A stretch of DNA of 64,000 nucleotides. It comes from a bacterium (lineage in GTDB: Bacteria > Desulfobacterota > DSWW01). The notes below the pieces were generated by a model. It was given only the letters and a program-made list of their open reading frames with translations. It had not been told where the DNA came from and searched no databases. Made by a program: the position numbers and the translations under genes. The DNA lies in the NCBI GenBank assembly GCA_028277985.1, contig JANQFG010000141.1, forward strand, positions 1-64,000, read 5' to 3'. Positions 43,681 through 51,510 of the stretch are shown here, piece by piece (the stretch's first letter is position 1; the number at the start of each line of letters is the position of its first letter).

Positions 43681-44700
43681 CTAGGACCGGGGTGAAGGGG
43701 GAACGCGCCGAAAAGGATACTCCCTCTCGATGGTGAACAAGAGCCGCTCGGGCTCGATCCGCAAATACCGGTGCCTGACTTCGCCCGTACTCCAGGAACA
43801 GGCATCCGAGCCTTCGCCTTCCAGGACATCCACATCCAGCAGGGGGCCGTCCAGGCGGTTGCCCCGGATCCGATACGTTCCCTTTCCTCTTCCTCCGGCA
43901 TCGTCCTTCCACAGAATGGTCCCGTCGCTGCCGATCCGCATCCTTTCGGATCTGCCGCATCGATTCTCCCGCTCCCATTCCCCGTAGAGGGGCTCCAGGT
44001 TCCACGAGACCCTGCCCACCCAGACCACGACCAGAAGCAGACACAGGGCAACCAGAAGAACCCAGCCGTCCTGGGAGCTCAAACCTCGAGGAGTACCTCG
44101 TGTCTCCGGGACCGGCCGTTCCGCCTCTGTTACGACCCCTTCCTTCGCACCTTCCGCATACAGGGGCAGCCACAACAGCCCCAGCACGGGCAGGAATCCT
44201 GCCAGGAGATCGATGACGATGTCGCGGACGTCGAAGTAACGATTGTCCAGGAGCCCTTGTATGCTTTCGTCGAGGAGGCCGATGGCAAAGACGGCGACCA
44301 TGGCGTAGAACACCCGCCTGCCTGTCCGATGGGAAGGGTTCACGGCCCGGAAGCACAGGATACCGAGGATGCCGTACTCCACGAAATGCACACGGTCGGC
44401 CGTCAGCTCGGTGGCGGCGAGCATGCAACATAGATAGAGACCCAGAATCGCGAGAAGACGAATCCCCGCGGAAGTGGTGAACCCGCCGTGGATTCGACGA
44501 ATCCGGCGAACGACGAAGATGAGACAAACGATGCCGGAGACGAGCAGGGATATCCCGAGAAACCCGGACAGGTCCCGCTCGGCAAGCCAGTTGAGGAAAC
44601 GCCTGGTTTGATAGAGCGTCAGGAGCAGGAGGGCCGTGTAGGCGAGAACCCATTTCCACCTGTCCAGTAGATTCCATATGCGGGAGAAGACGGGCGACAA
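43681..44700 (-). CDS. VanZ-like membrane protein with extra C-terminal domain
   Basis: This 339-aa protein has an N-terminal part with several transmembrane helices and the VanZ signature DESIQGLLDNRYFDVRDIVI. One more helix (WVLLVALCLLLVVVWVGRVS) follows, then a beta-rich C-terminal domain of about 100 residues (YGEWERENRC... to the end) that I do not recognise. VanZ-like proteins are often found in polysaccharide and exosortase loci, with no settled function. I chose TTG 44700, with GAGAGGA upstream. The frame stays open to 44931 but there it reads a heptamer repeat, so that part is unlikely to be protein. Confidence 0.7.
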   Translation of the reverse strand: MSPVFSRIWNLLDRWKWVLAYTALLLLTLYQTRRFLNWLAERDLSGFLGISLLVSGIVCLIFVVRRIRRIHGGFTTSAGIRLLAILGLYLCCMLAATELTADRVHFVEYGILGILCFRAVNPSHRTGRRVFYAMVAVFAIGLLDESIQGLLDNRYFDVRDIVIDLLAGFLPVLGLLWLPLYAEGAKEGVVTEAERPVPETRGTPRGLSSQDGWVLLVALCLLLVVVWVGRVSWNLEPLYGEWERENRCGRSERMRIGSDGTILWKDDAGGRGKGTYRIRGNRLDGPLLDVDVLEGEGSDACSWSTGEVRHRYLRIEPERLLFTIEREYPFRRVPPSPRS

Positions 44701-44769
44701 GCAGAGGTTCCTCTCTGGCCCACGGCGGGCACTTATGTCCGTTACACCATCGGATGGGCCGGGCGGGGC

Positions 44770-44797
44770 CTGCCCCCTGACCCCTGATCCCTGACCC
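44770..44797. repeat. Heptanucleotide repeat, CTGACCC-type (4 units)
   Basis: CTGCCCC, CTGACCC, CTGATCC and CTGACCC follow a GGGCGGGGC lead-in. They lie in the gap between the LbH acyltransferase and the VanZ-like gene. Confidence 0.8.
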
Positions 44798-44821
44798 CCT
44801 GCTGGGCGCGGGGCGGGGAGG

Positions 44822-45472
44822 CTACTTTGTCCAACGCACGCCCTCGCGCAGGGCGACAGCCGGATTCCCGGCAACCACGGTGCCTGCGGCCACGCGTCCC
44901 GACACAACGGATCCGGCGCCGATGACCGCATCGTCCTCGACTCGAGTCCCTTTGAGAATCAGGCTCCTTGCACCGATCCAGACATGGTCTCCGATCTCGA
45001 TGGGCGCCGTATTCTTTTCCGGGCTTCCGTTCGCGTCGAGAAAGAAGTGCCGGTCTCCGTCCATGATCTGCACATCCCACGCCACGGCACATTCCGCACC
45101 GATTCGAATCGACTCCAGCGCGATCACCCGGGCATTCGGGTTGATAAAGGTCTCGGCACCGATCTCCAGGGTGGCTCCGGCGTGCACCTCGATGATGACC
45201 CCGTCACCGATCACCACGTTCCCCTTGATTCGCAGGCACGCACCCTCATGGAGAACAATGCCCCCCTTGCCTTTCCAGACGTCCCAGAAACAGCCGAACT
45301 GAAGCCTGCCTCCATCCTTGATGAGCCGGGCGGACGGATGTCGAAGAATCCGGTTTCCGTTGAACAGGAAGATTCCCTGCAGGAGGTAGCGCGGATGAAG
45401 AAAGGGATACACGAGGTTCCGTACGTCGTATCGTACGGCCTTCCGGATTCGGGCAAGGTTGCTTGAGGACAT
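44822..45472 (-). CDS. Hexapeptide-repeat (LbH) acyltransferase
   Basis: This 216-aa beta-helix acyltransferase has repeats from about residue 75 (IKGNVVIGDGVIIEVHAGAT, IGAETFINPNARVIALESI) and the family end GSVVSGRVAAGTVVAGNPAV. The N-terminal helix region (RYDVRNLVYPFLHPRYLLQG) may sit on the membrane. It probably acetylates a sugar in the glycan made by this locus. It is transcribed leftwards, with the VanZ-like gene downstream, and divergent from the next GT4 gene. Confidence 0.8.
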   Translation of the reverse strand: MSSSNLARIRKAVRYDVRNLVYPFLHPRYLLQGIFLFNGNRILRHPSARLIKDGGRLQFGCFWDVWKGKGGIVLHEGACLRIKGNVVIGDGVIIEVHAGATLEIGAETFINPNARVIALESIRIGAECAVAWDVQIMDGDRHFFLDANGSPEKNTAPIEIGDHVWIGARSLILKGTRVEDDAVIGAGSVVSGRVAAGTVVAGNPAVALREGVRWTK

Positions 45473-45500
45473 CCCAGGTTTCGCCTTTCGAGGGGCCGAC

Positions 45501-45528
45501 TTGACTGATGGCTGCGTGGCTCTATTAT
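45501..45528 (+). promoter_or_regulatory. Sigma-70-type promoter before the GT4 gene
   Basis: TTGACT (45501-45506) and TATTAT (45523-45528) are separated by 16 bases, 38 bases before the TTG start of the GT4 gene. It lies in the 94-bp divergent gap. Confidence 0.6.
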
Positions 45529-45566
45529 CATAGGAGACCGGACGACGCCCAGAACCCCTCCTCTAA

Positions 45567-46859
45567 TTGCCCGCGCTTTCTGAGGAAAAGCCCTTGCAGC
45601 ACCCTCTATATATCATCCTGCTGAATGCTTGCCAAACCCTTCCCGAGAGGGGCGGCATTGCGACCTACACCCACGAATTGGCCGATCATCTGGGAGCCAT
45701 GGGGCATTCCGTAACCGTGCTCACCTACCCGGCAGAGGGCTCGCCTCTCGCGCCTCCGCAGAACTACCGGGTCGAAAGATTCAAGAGCTTCGATATGAGT
45801 GAGCTGGTGAAGAGGGGATGGTCGCGGCGGTACCTCTTTACGCGGTTGCCGCCCAAGATTCTTGCCATGGCGCGGGACACCAGCCGTGTCCTGCGCGGCC
45901 TGCCCGGCGGTCGAGAGCGATGTGTCCTTTGGGCAATCACCTGGTGGCCCGAGGCCCTCGCAGCCCATCTGGTTTCACGTTTCCGGAAAGTGCCCTACGT
46001 GATCACAGCCCACGGGTCGGACGCCAATCTGTCTCCCAGTGCCAGGCGGCATTTCCTGTACAAGAAGATCCTGAACGATTCTGCCCGCGTCTTTGCGGTG
46101 AGCGGCCACACGGCCGAATGCCTGGTGCGGTGCGAGGTGTCTGCCGAGAGGCTCAGGGTCGTTCACAACGGTGTCCGGCCCGAAGAGTTCGAGATGGACG
46201 CGGCCTCGGGGACCCTCCTGGAACAGACCCGCGGGCAATTCAACCTCGACGGAAAATTCGTGTTGCTGACCATCGCCCGCCTGTTCCCCCGAAAGGGCCA
46301 CCTCGTCGTCCTGGACGCCCTGGCGGGCCTCAAGGAGCGCATTCCGGAGCTTCACTACGTTGTGGTCGGCAAGGGGTCCATGAGGGAGCCCCTGGAGCAG
46401 AGAGTGCGGGAACTTTCGCTTCAGGGCATGGTCACGTTTACCGGGGAAGTGTCCGATCAGGAAAGGACATCGCTGCTTCATGCATGCGATGTGTTCGTCA
46501 TGCCGAACCGGGACATCGTGGGCCCCAACGGTGTGTTTGCCACGGAAGGATTCGGGATCGTATTCCTCGAGGCATCGGCCTGCGCGAAGCCCGTGATTGC
46601 CGGGCGGGCGGGCGGCGCACCCGAGGTGGTGGTGGACGGAAGAACCGGCTTCCTGGTCGACCCGGAGAATCCGAAGGAGCTGATGGAGAGGATCCTTCAG
46701 CTTTTCTCGGACCGGGAGCTGGCACTCCGCCTCGGTCTCGCGGGGAAGCAACGCGTTGAAGAGGAGTTCACCTGGGAGGGGCTTTCTGCGAAATACGTCG
46801 ATGAGATGAATGCCTTTCTTCCGGTGCCGCAGGTCCGGAACCTTGGAAATCAAAAATAA
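45567..46859 (+). CDS. Glycosyltransferase family 4 (PimB-like)
   Basis: This 430-aa GT-B enzyme has LPERGGIATYTHELADHL at the start (donor/acceptor loop), VITAHGSDANL, VVHNGVRPEEF and LLTIARLFPRKGHLVVLDAL. The catalytic EX7E region is TEGFGIVFLEASACAKPVIA, followed by GGAPEVVVDGRTGFLV. All are typical GT4. It probably adds mannose or a related hexose to a lipid-linked glycan. The start codon TTG was chosen because no ATG fits the N-terminus. It is followed by a short A+T-rich gap before the barrel gene. Confidence 0.87.
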   Translation: MPALSEEKPLQHPLYIILLNACQTLPERGGIATYTHELADHLGAMGHSVTVLTYPAEGSPLAPPQNYRVERFKSFDMSELVKRGWSRRYLFTRLPPKILAMARDTSRVLRGLPGGRERCVLWAITWWPEALAAHLVSRFRKVPYVITAHGSDANLSPSARRHFLYKKILNDSARVFAVSGHTAECLVRCEVSAERLRVVHNGVRPEEFEMDAASGTLLEQTRGQFNLDGKFVLLTIARLFPRKGHLVVLDALAGLKERIPELHYVVVGKGSMREPLEQRVRELSLQGMVTFTGEVSDQERTSLLHACDVFVMPNRDIVGPNGVFATEGFGIVFLEASACAKPVIAGRAGGAPEVVVDGRTGFLVDPENPKELMERILQLFSDRELALRLGLAGKQRVEEEFTWEGLSAKYVDEMNAFLPVPQVRNLGNQK

Positions 46860-46900
46860 TACTTTACTTTAGATATTCCGGATAATATACTATAATCAAT
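46860..46900 (+). promoter_or_regulatory. A+T-rich promoter island before the barrel/Wza/kinase genes
   Basis: A sharply A+T-rich stretch holds TATAAT at 46891-46896. A start of transcription about seven bases later would fall on the annotated ATG, so either the message is leaderless or the true start is further downstream. No clear -35 box is visible. Confidence 0.5.
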
Positions 46901-48532
46901 ATGTATTTATGCAATTCTAGATTACCGGCTCTGCGGCGGCCCATACGACCGGCCAGGATTCGGCTTCTCTGGTTCCTTCTGCTCGCCGTCGGGGGAGCAG
47001 CGGCCGTACCGATGCCGGCCGGCGGGTTTCAGCCGAATACGCTCCGGATCGGATCGCTCGAAATCCACCCCTCCTTTCTCACCGAGGTCACCTACAACGA
47101 CAACATCAGCCTCACTCCCGACAAGCTCTCCGACGTCATCTTCAGACAAGCGCCGAGCATCTCTCTGCAGTGGGGCCGCATGAAGGTCCCCACCCGGCTG
47201 CCGCGAGTGGGCAGCCCGCACGGGATCCCCCATGAGTTGCTTCTGGACCTCTATCTGCTCAGGATTCGCCAGATGGGGGAACGCGATTACGCGGGAAGGG
47301 GAAAGCAGGAAATACCGATCGGCCAACCGGTCGAAAGCGCCGTGTTGAGCTCCATGAAGGTTCGTAAATACGGGCTCTACCTGAAGTACGAACCCATGTT
47401 CATCAACCTCATGGACAACCCGGAGTTTAACTCGGTGGAGCAGGATCTCTTTTTCGCCGGCGACCTGCGTCTGCCGAGCGGCCTGTACCTCCGGGTGGAC
47501 AACCATTTTCGAACCTCGAATTCGATCAACAATTTCCGGTACGAGGTTGCGGACTTCAACCGCGCCCTGCGCGCGCAGGGTGTGGGTTATGCAGTGAACC
47601 AGGCGGCCGTGACCCTTGGATACAACTTCTACGCAGACTATCTCGCCTTTGTGACGTATTCGAACTACTTCTTCTTCCTGGATGACTTCGATTTCACCGG
47701 GCTGCTGGAGGAGGCGGGCCTGCCCGGTTTCCTGGAGCTGGAGCTGGAGGGAATCGACTCCAACCGGGTCGGGTTCGATGTCCACTCGGTGGGGGTCTTC
47801 GTGTCGAAACCCTTCAACCGGAAGACCGTGCTCACCGCCGGCTACTCCATCGGCTTCGTCCGGGGCAACCTGGATCAGTTCGGGCTGAGGGGGTCATTTC
47901 TGGATGACCTGGTGCCTTTTGCGATCCGGGTGGACAGCGACCCGAGGAACGCCACATTCCATGAGGCCCAGCTCCGCTTCCAGCGGATCCTCACGGCCAG
48001 GAAGTATGTCTTCGGCCTGGGCGTGCCGAAGACCACACTCGAAGGGACCTTTTCCTACCAGATGCGCAGCTACGAGGGCTCCCAGCTCGAGCTCTCGGCC
48101 CTGGACATCCCGCCGGAAATAATCCCTCTACAACTCAATGATTTCAATGAGTTCTTCGTTGAACTTAAACTAAGTTCTGAACTCACTCCCCGAACCAATG
48201 CCTTTGTAGAGTTCAGCCGGTTTCCAAGAGAGGAGATCGGGGGCAGCGGAGACGTCTCGTTCAACTACCTGTTTGCCGGGTCCCTGACCCACCGGATCCG
48301 GACCAAGTGGTACACAGGGATCCGAGGGTCCTTTCGCATACGGCAAAGCAACTTCGACAACGCGCCGGAGCCCACCAGCTACCAGTACAGGGCCGGGGCA
48401 AACGTGTCGTACAACTTGCAGAGTTGGCTGAAAGCGTCGATGATCTATCAGTTTCTTGCGCGCAAGGGGGATCTGGGCTACAATGATTTCACAGGGCACA
48501 GGATTCGATTGAGAATCATGGCAACCTTCTAA
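46901..48532 (+). CDS. Outer-membrane beta-barrel protein of the export locus
   Basis: This 543-aa protein has a signal peptide (RLLWFLLLAVGGAAAVPMPAG, about residues 22-42) after an Arg-rich start. A long run of alternating aromatic/hydrophobic strands follows (HPSFLTEVTYNDNISL, YGLYLKYEPMFINL, VTLGYNFYADYLAFV). The chain ends in Phe, the signal for barrel insertion. Barrels of this kind stand beside Wza-like genes in exopolysaccharide and exosortase loci and may help secrete the polymer. The ATG at 46901 has no ribosome site, so the start is uncertain. Confidence 0.75.
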   Translation: MYLCNSRLPALRRPIRPARIRLLWFLLLAVGGAAAVPMPAGGFQPNTLRIGSLEIHPSFLTEVTYNDNISLTPDKLSDVIFRQAPSISLQWGRMKVPTRLPRVGSPHGIPHELLLDLYLLRIRQMGERDYAGRGKQEIPIGQPVESAVLSSMKVRKYGLYLKYEPMFINLMDNPEFNSVEQDLFFAGDLRLPSGLYLRVDNHFRTSNSINNFRYEVADFNRALRAQGVGYAVNQAAVTLGYNFYADYLAFVTYSNYFFFLDDFDFTGLLEEAGLPGFLELELEGIDSNRVGFDVHSVGVFVSKPFNRKTVLTAGYSIGFVRGNLDQFGLRGSFLDDLVPFAIRVDSDPRNATFHEAQLRFQRILTARKYVFGLGVPKTTLEGTFSYQMRSYEGSQLELSALDIPPEIIPLQLNDFNEFFVELKLSSELTPRTNAFVEFSRFPREEIGGSGDVSFNYLFAGSLTHRIRTKWYTGIRGSFRIRQSNFDNAPEPTSYQYRAGANVSYNLQSWLKASMIYQFLARKGDLGYNDFTGHRIRLRIMATF

Positions 48533-48541
48533 AGTGGAACC

Positions 48542-49357
48542 GTGTTTTTGGCCGATCCCTCCCATGTAGCATCCGTCGAAAGAGGAAACCGGCAAAGGAA
48601 ACCGTTGGTGAGAGACCTTGAATATGCTCTGAGGCCGCCGCGAACAGGGGTGGTCATCCTCCTGCTTTTCATACTGATTTTCGGACCGATCTCCTGCAGC
48701 CTGTTTCGCCAGGCGGAACCGGTGGAGCCGACGGAGGCGCCGTCCGCCTCCCTGGAGTTCCAGGGCGGAGACGAAGGGCCCCCTTTGGAGTCTTCACCCA
48801 CCTCGGACTACGGGATCGGGACCGGAGACGAACCACCCCCTTTGGAGTCTTCAACGACTTCCGATTACAGGATCGGGACCGGGGACGTGATGAACGTTCT
48901 GGTCTACGGGGAGCCGGACCTGACCGGTGTAGCCCGAGTGAGCAACGAAGGTTTCATCGAGCTTCCCCTGATCGGGCAGGTGCGAGCATCCGGGCTCACC
49001 GCCGTCGAGTTGAAGGATGCGATCGAGGCGAGACTGCGGGACGGGTATCTGGTCAAGCCCGACGTCCAGATCATCCTCCAAGAATACAAGCAGGACGTGG
49101 TTCATCTGATCGGGCAGGTGGCCACGCCGGGGCCCTATCGGATCACCCATGCCGACACCCTCATGGGGACCATCTCGAAGGCGGGCGGATTCACGCCCAT
49201 TGCGAAACGCGGCAAGGTGAAGATCATTCGGAAAACCAACGGCGGAAGCCGTGTGTTCTTCGTGGATACGGTGCGCATCACGAAACAGGGAAAGCTCGAG
49301 GAGGATGTGCTCCTCATGCCCGGTGACGTGATCATCATTCCCGAGAGATTCTTCTGA
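48542..49357 (+). CDS. Wza-like polysaccharide export lipoprotein
   Basis: This 271-aa outer-membrane/periplasmic export protein has a lipobox-like FGPISC after a hydrophobic stretch. A Poly_export domain follows (SDYRIGTGDVMNVLVYGEPD) with a SLBB domain at the end (VHLIGQVATPGPYRI, ISKAGGFTPIAKRGKVKIIR, LLMPGDVIIIPERFF). Just before the export domain a 19-residue unit, GDEGPPLESSPTSDYGIGT / GDEPPPLESSTTSDYRIGT, is present twice (DNA period 57 bases), copying the first strand of the domain. GTG 48542 opens the frame; GTG 48608, behind AAAGGAAA, is a good alternative. The chain-length/kinase gene follows. Confidence 0.85.
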   Translation: MFLADPSHVASVERGNRQRKPLVRDLEYALRPPRTGVVILLLFILIFGPISCSLFRQAEPVEPTEAPSASLEFQGGDEGPPLESSPTSDYGIGTGDEPPPLESSTTSDYRIGTGDVMNVLVYGEPDLTGVARVSNEGFIELPLIGQVRASGLTAVELKDAIEARLRDGYLVKPDVQIILQEYKQDVVHLIGQVATPGPYRITHADTLMGTISKAGGFTPIAKRGKVKIIRKTNGGSRVFFVDTVRITKQGKLEEDVLLMPGDVIIIPERFF

Positions 49358-49398
49358 TTCGGGTCAACCCCAACAAGACTGGAACCGAAGGGCAGAGA

Positions 49399-51510
49399 AT
49401 GTATCGTCCCGAAGACTTCCCGCCCGTCCACATCCGGGATCACCTGAGGATCGTTCGAAAGAACAAGTGGACAGCCATCATCTTCTTCGTCCTCGTGGTC
49501 GGACTGACGGGCCTGTACGTTCTCGGCACACCCCCGAACTATGCGGGGATGGCGAAGGTGGTTCTCAATCCCCCTCCCCTGTCGCCCATGACCATGATGT
49601 CGGAGATCGTCTACTCGGAAGGGCTCGATCTGGTGTCCAAGAGGCTCTTCAGCAACACCCAGTTCGATGTCCTCCAGTCCAGACGCGTGGCCAAAAGGGT
49701 GATGGACCGCCTGGATCTCTGGAAGGACTATGGCCTCGGGGAAGAGAAGAAGTCCCCCTTCGGGGGAAAGGCCCGAACGGTGACAGAGGACATGGCCGCA
49801 GACGCATTTGCGGAAAAGGTCTCGGTCATACAGCCGACCATCATCAGCAACGTCATCGAGATCAGCTTCACCGCGAAGGACCCCGAGAGGGCGGCGGAGG
49901 TGGTCAACACGCTGCTCGAGGTGTACACGGACATCCTGTTTGAAGACAGGGCTGTGCGGATCCAGGAAAACCTCAACTGGCTGCAGGAGCAGTTCGAAAC
50001 CCTGGACGCGGATGTGATCGAAACGGACCAGGCCCTTCAGGACTTCAAGAAGGAGAGGAACCTGATCTCCGTGGACGACAGGGAGAACATCCTTCTCCAG
50101 AAGCTCCACGCGCTCAACAGCAGCCTTACCCAAGCCCGTATAGCCCGACTCGCTGCGGAAACCGCCTACCTCGATGCAAGGAGGCTCGAGGAAGATCCGG
50201 ATCAGCTCAAGCACGCCCCGATGGTCCTCTCCTCGAATCCACAGATCTCTTCGCTCAACAGCCAGCTCAATCTCATGAAGACGGAGCAGGCCCGGATGCG
50301 CGAACGGTACATGGAAAAGCACCCTCGCATGGTTGAAATGGACTCGACCATTCAGGAGATCGAGGGGCGCATCCAGGCCGAGGTGCTGAAGACGATCGAG
50401 TCGCTGAAGCTCGCCTACGAGATGGCCCGCTCGCAGGAGGCCTCCCTCAGAGAGGAGCTGGATGACATTCAGGCAGAGGTGATCCGGGCCGACGAGGAGA
50501 AGATCCGCTTTCTGCAACTCCTCAACGCCTCCAAGGTGAACCGGGTGCTCTACGACAGCATGCTGAGCCGTTTGAAGGAGACGATCCTCCTCCAGGGCTT
50601 TGCCAATCCGAAGGACACGCTGCAGATCATTCAGAAGGCGATCCCCTCCGACAAGCCGGCGGGCTACAGAGCCTTCTTCCTGCCGATCGCAGCCGGGGTC
50701 GGCCTGCTGGTGGGGCTGTTCCTCTGCTACGTGAGAGATTACTTCGATACGACGATTCAGAACGAGCGGGACATACACGACAACTTGAGGCTCCCCCTGC
50801 TGGGCATCCTCCCCCATTGCCGCACCTCGCGGGTCGGGAGGAGCGAGTCCCTGGTGAAGGCGCCTCTGGTTCGTCCTGAGCTTCCCTATGTGGAGTTCCT
50901 TCAGCATCTGGCCAGCATCATCCATCACGCGGGAACCGCCGGAGAATTGAAAACGATCCTGGTGACGAGCGCCTGCCCAAAGGAGGGAAGAACATCCCTC
51001 ACCGTGAACCTGGCCATCGCGCTGGCCCAGCGGGGCCAGAAGGTGCTGATCGTGGACGGGGACCTGCGCAAGCCGAGCCTCGGGCAGACCTTCTCGGTCA
51101 GCGACGCCGAGGGCCTGTCCAACCTGCTCGAGACCGGAGGGGACCCCAAGGAGTTCATCCGGGAGACGGATGTGGACAACCTCTTCTGTCTGCCTGCGGG
51201 ACCCTGCCCCTCGGTTCCTTCGGTCCTTCTGGAATCCGCAGCGGTTCCACGTGTCATGGAGGCGCTGAAACAGGGATTCGACTGGGTCCTGATCGACTCC
51301 TCCGCGCTCCTCGAAGCGCCTGAAACCGTGGCCCTCTCACAGTGGGCCGACACGGCCCTCTGGGTGATCGCAAGCGGGGCGACCACCGCAGAAAGGGCGG
51401 CCTGGGCGAAACGCTCGCTCACCCTGATGAACTGCAACATCCTCGGAATCACCCTGAACAAAGTCCGGTTCCTGCGTGGCCCGACCTACTACTACAGGGC
51501 GGATCAATGA
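49399..51510 (+). CDS. Wzz-type chain-length protein fused to a BY-kinase-like domain with altered Walker A
   Basis: This 703-aa inner-membrane protein has a Wzz domain with two membrane helices (about 24-44 and 433-453) enclosing a long coiled periplasmic part. From about residue 505 it is a CpsD/CapB-like ATPase domain. The Walker A stretch reads SACPKEGRTSL, with Arg 531 (AGA) where bacterial tyrosine kinases have Lys. Walker A' is intact (VLIVDGDLRKPSL), but the Walker B region DSSALLE departs from the usual D-x-P-P. A small tyrosine cluster (TYYYRADQ) ends the chain. It probably controls chain length; whether it still autophosphorylates is doubtful. Its stop overlaps the start of the next gene. 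Confidence 0.85.
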   Translation: MYRPEDFPPVHIRDHLRIVRKNKWTAIIFFVLVVGLTGLYVLGTPPNYAGMAKVVLNPPPLSPMTMMSEIVYSEGLDLVSKRLFSNTQFDVLQSRRVAKRVMDRLDLWKDYGLGEEKKSPFGGKARTVTEDMAADAFAEKVSVIQPTIISNVIEISFTAKDPERAAEVVNTLLEVYTDILFEDRAVRIQENLNWLQEQFETLDADVIETDQALQDFKKERNLISVDDRENILLQKLHALNSSLTQARIARLAAETAYLDARRLEEDPDQLKHAPMVLSSNPQISSLNSQLNLMKTEQARMRERYMEKHPRMVEMDSTIQEIEGRIQAEVLKTIESLKLAYEMARSQEASLREELDDIQAEVIRADEEKIRFLQLLNASKVNRVLYDSMLSRLKETILLQGFANPKDTLQIIQKAIPSDKPAGYRAFFLPIAAGVGLLVGLFLCYVRDYFDTTIQNERDIHDNLRLPLLGILPHCRTSRVGRSESLVKAPLVRPELPYVEFLQHLASIIHHAGTAGELKTILVTSACPKEGRTSLTVNLAIALAQRGQKVLIVDGDLRKPSLGQTFSVSDAEGLSNLLETGGDPKEFIRETDVDNLFCLPAGPCPSVPSVLLESAAVPRVMEALKQGFDWVLIDSSALLEAPETVALSQWADTALWVIASGATTAERAAWAKRSLTLMNCNILGITLNKVRFLRGPTYYYRADQ

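Noticed and set aside
44701..44931. N-terminal extension of the VanZ-like protein
   Set aside because: The codons come from a heptamer repeat and overlap the end of the acyltransferase gene on the same strand.
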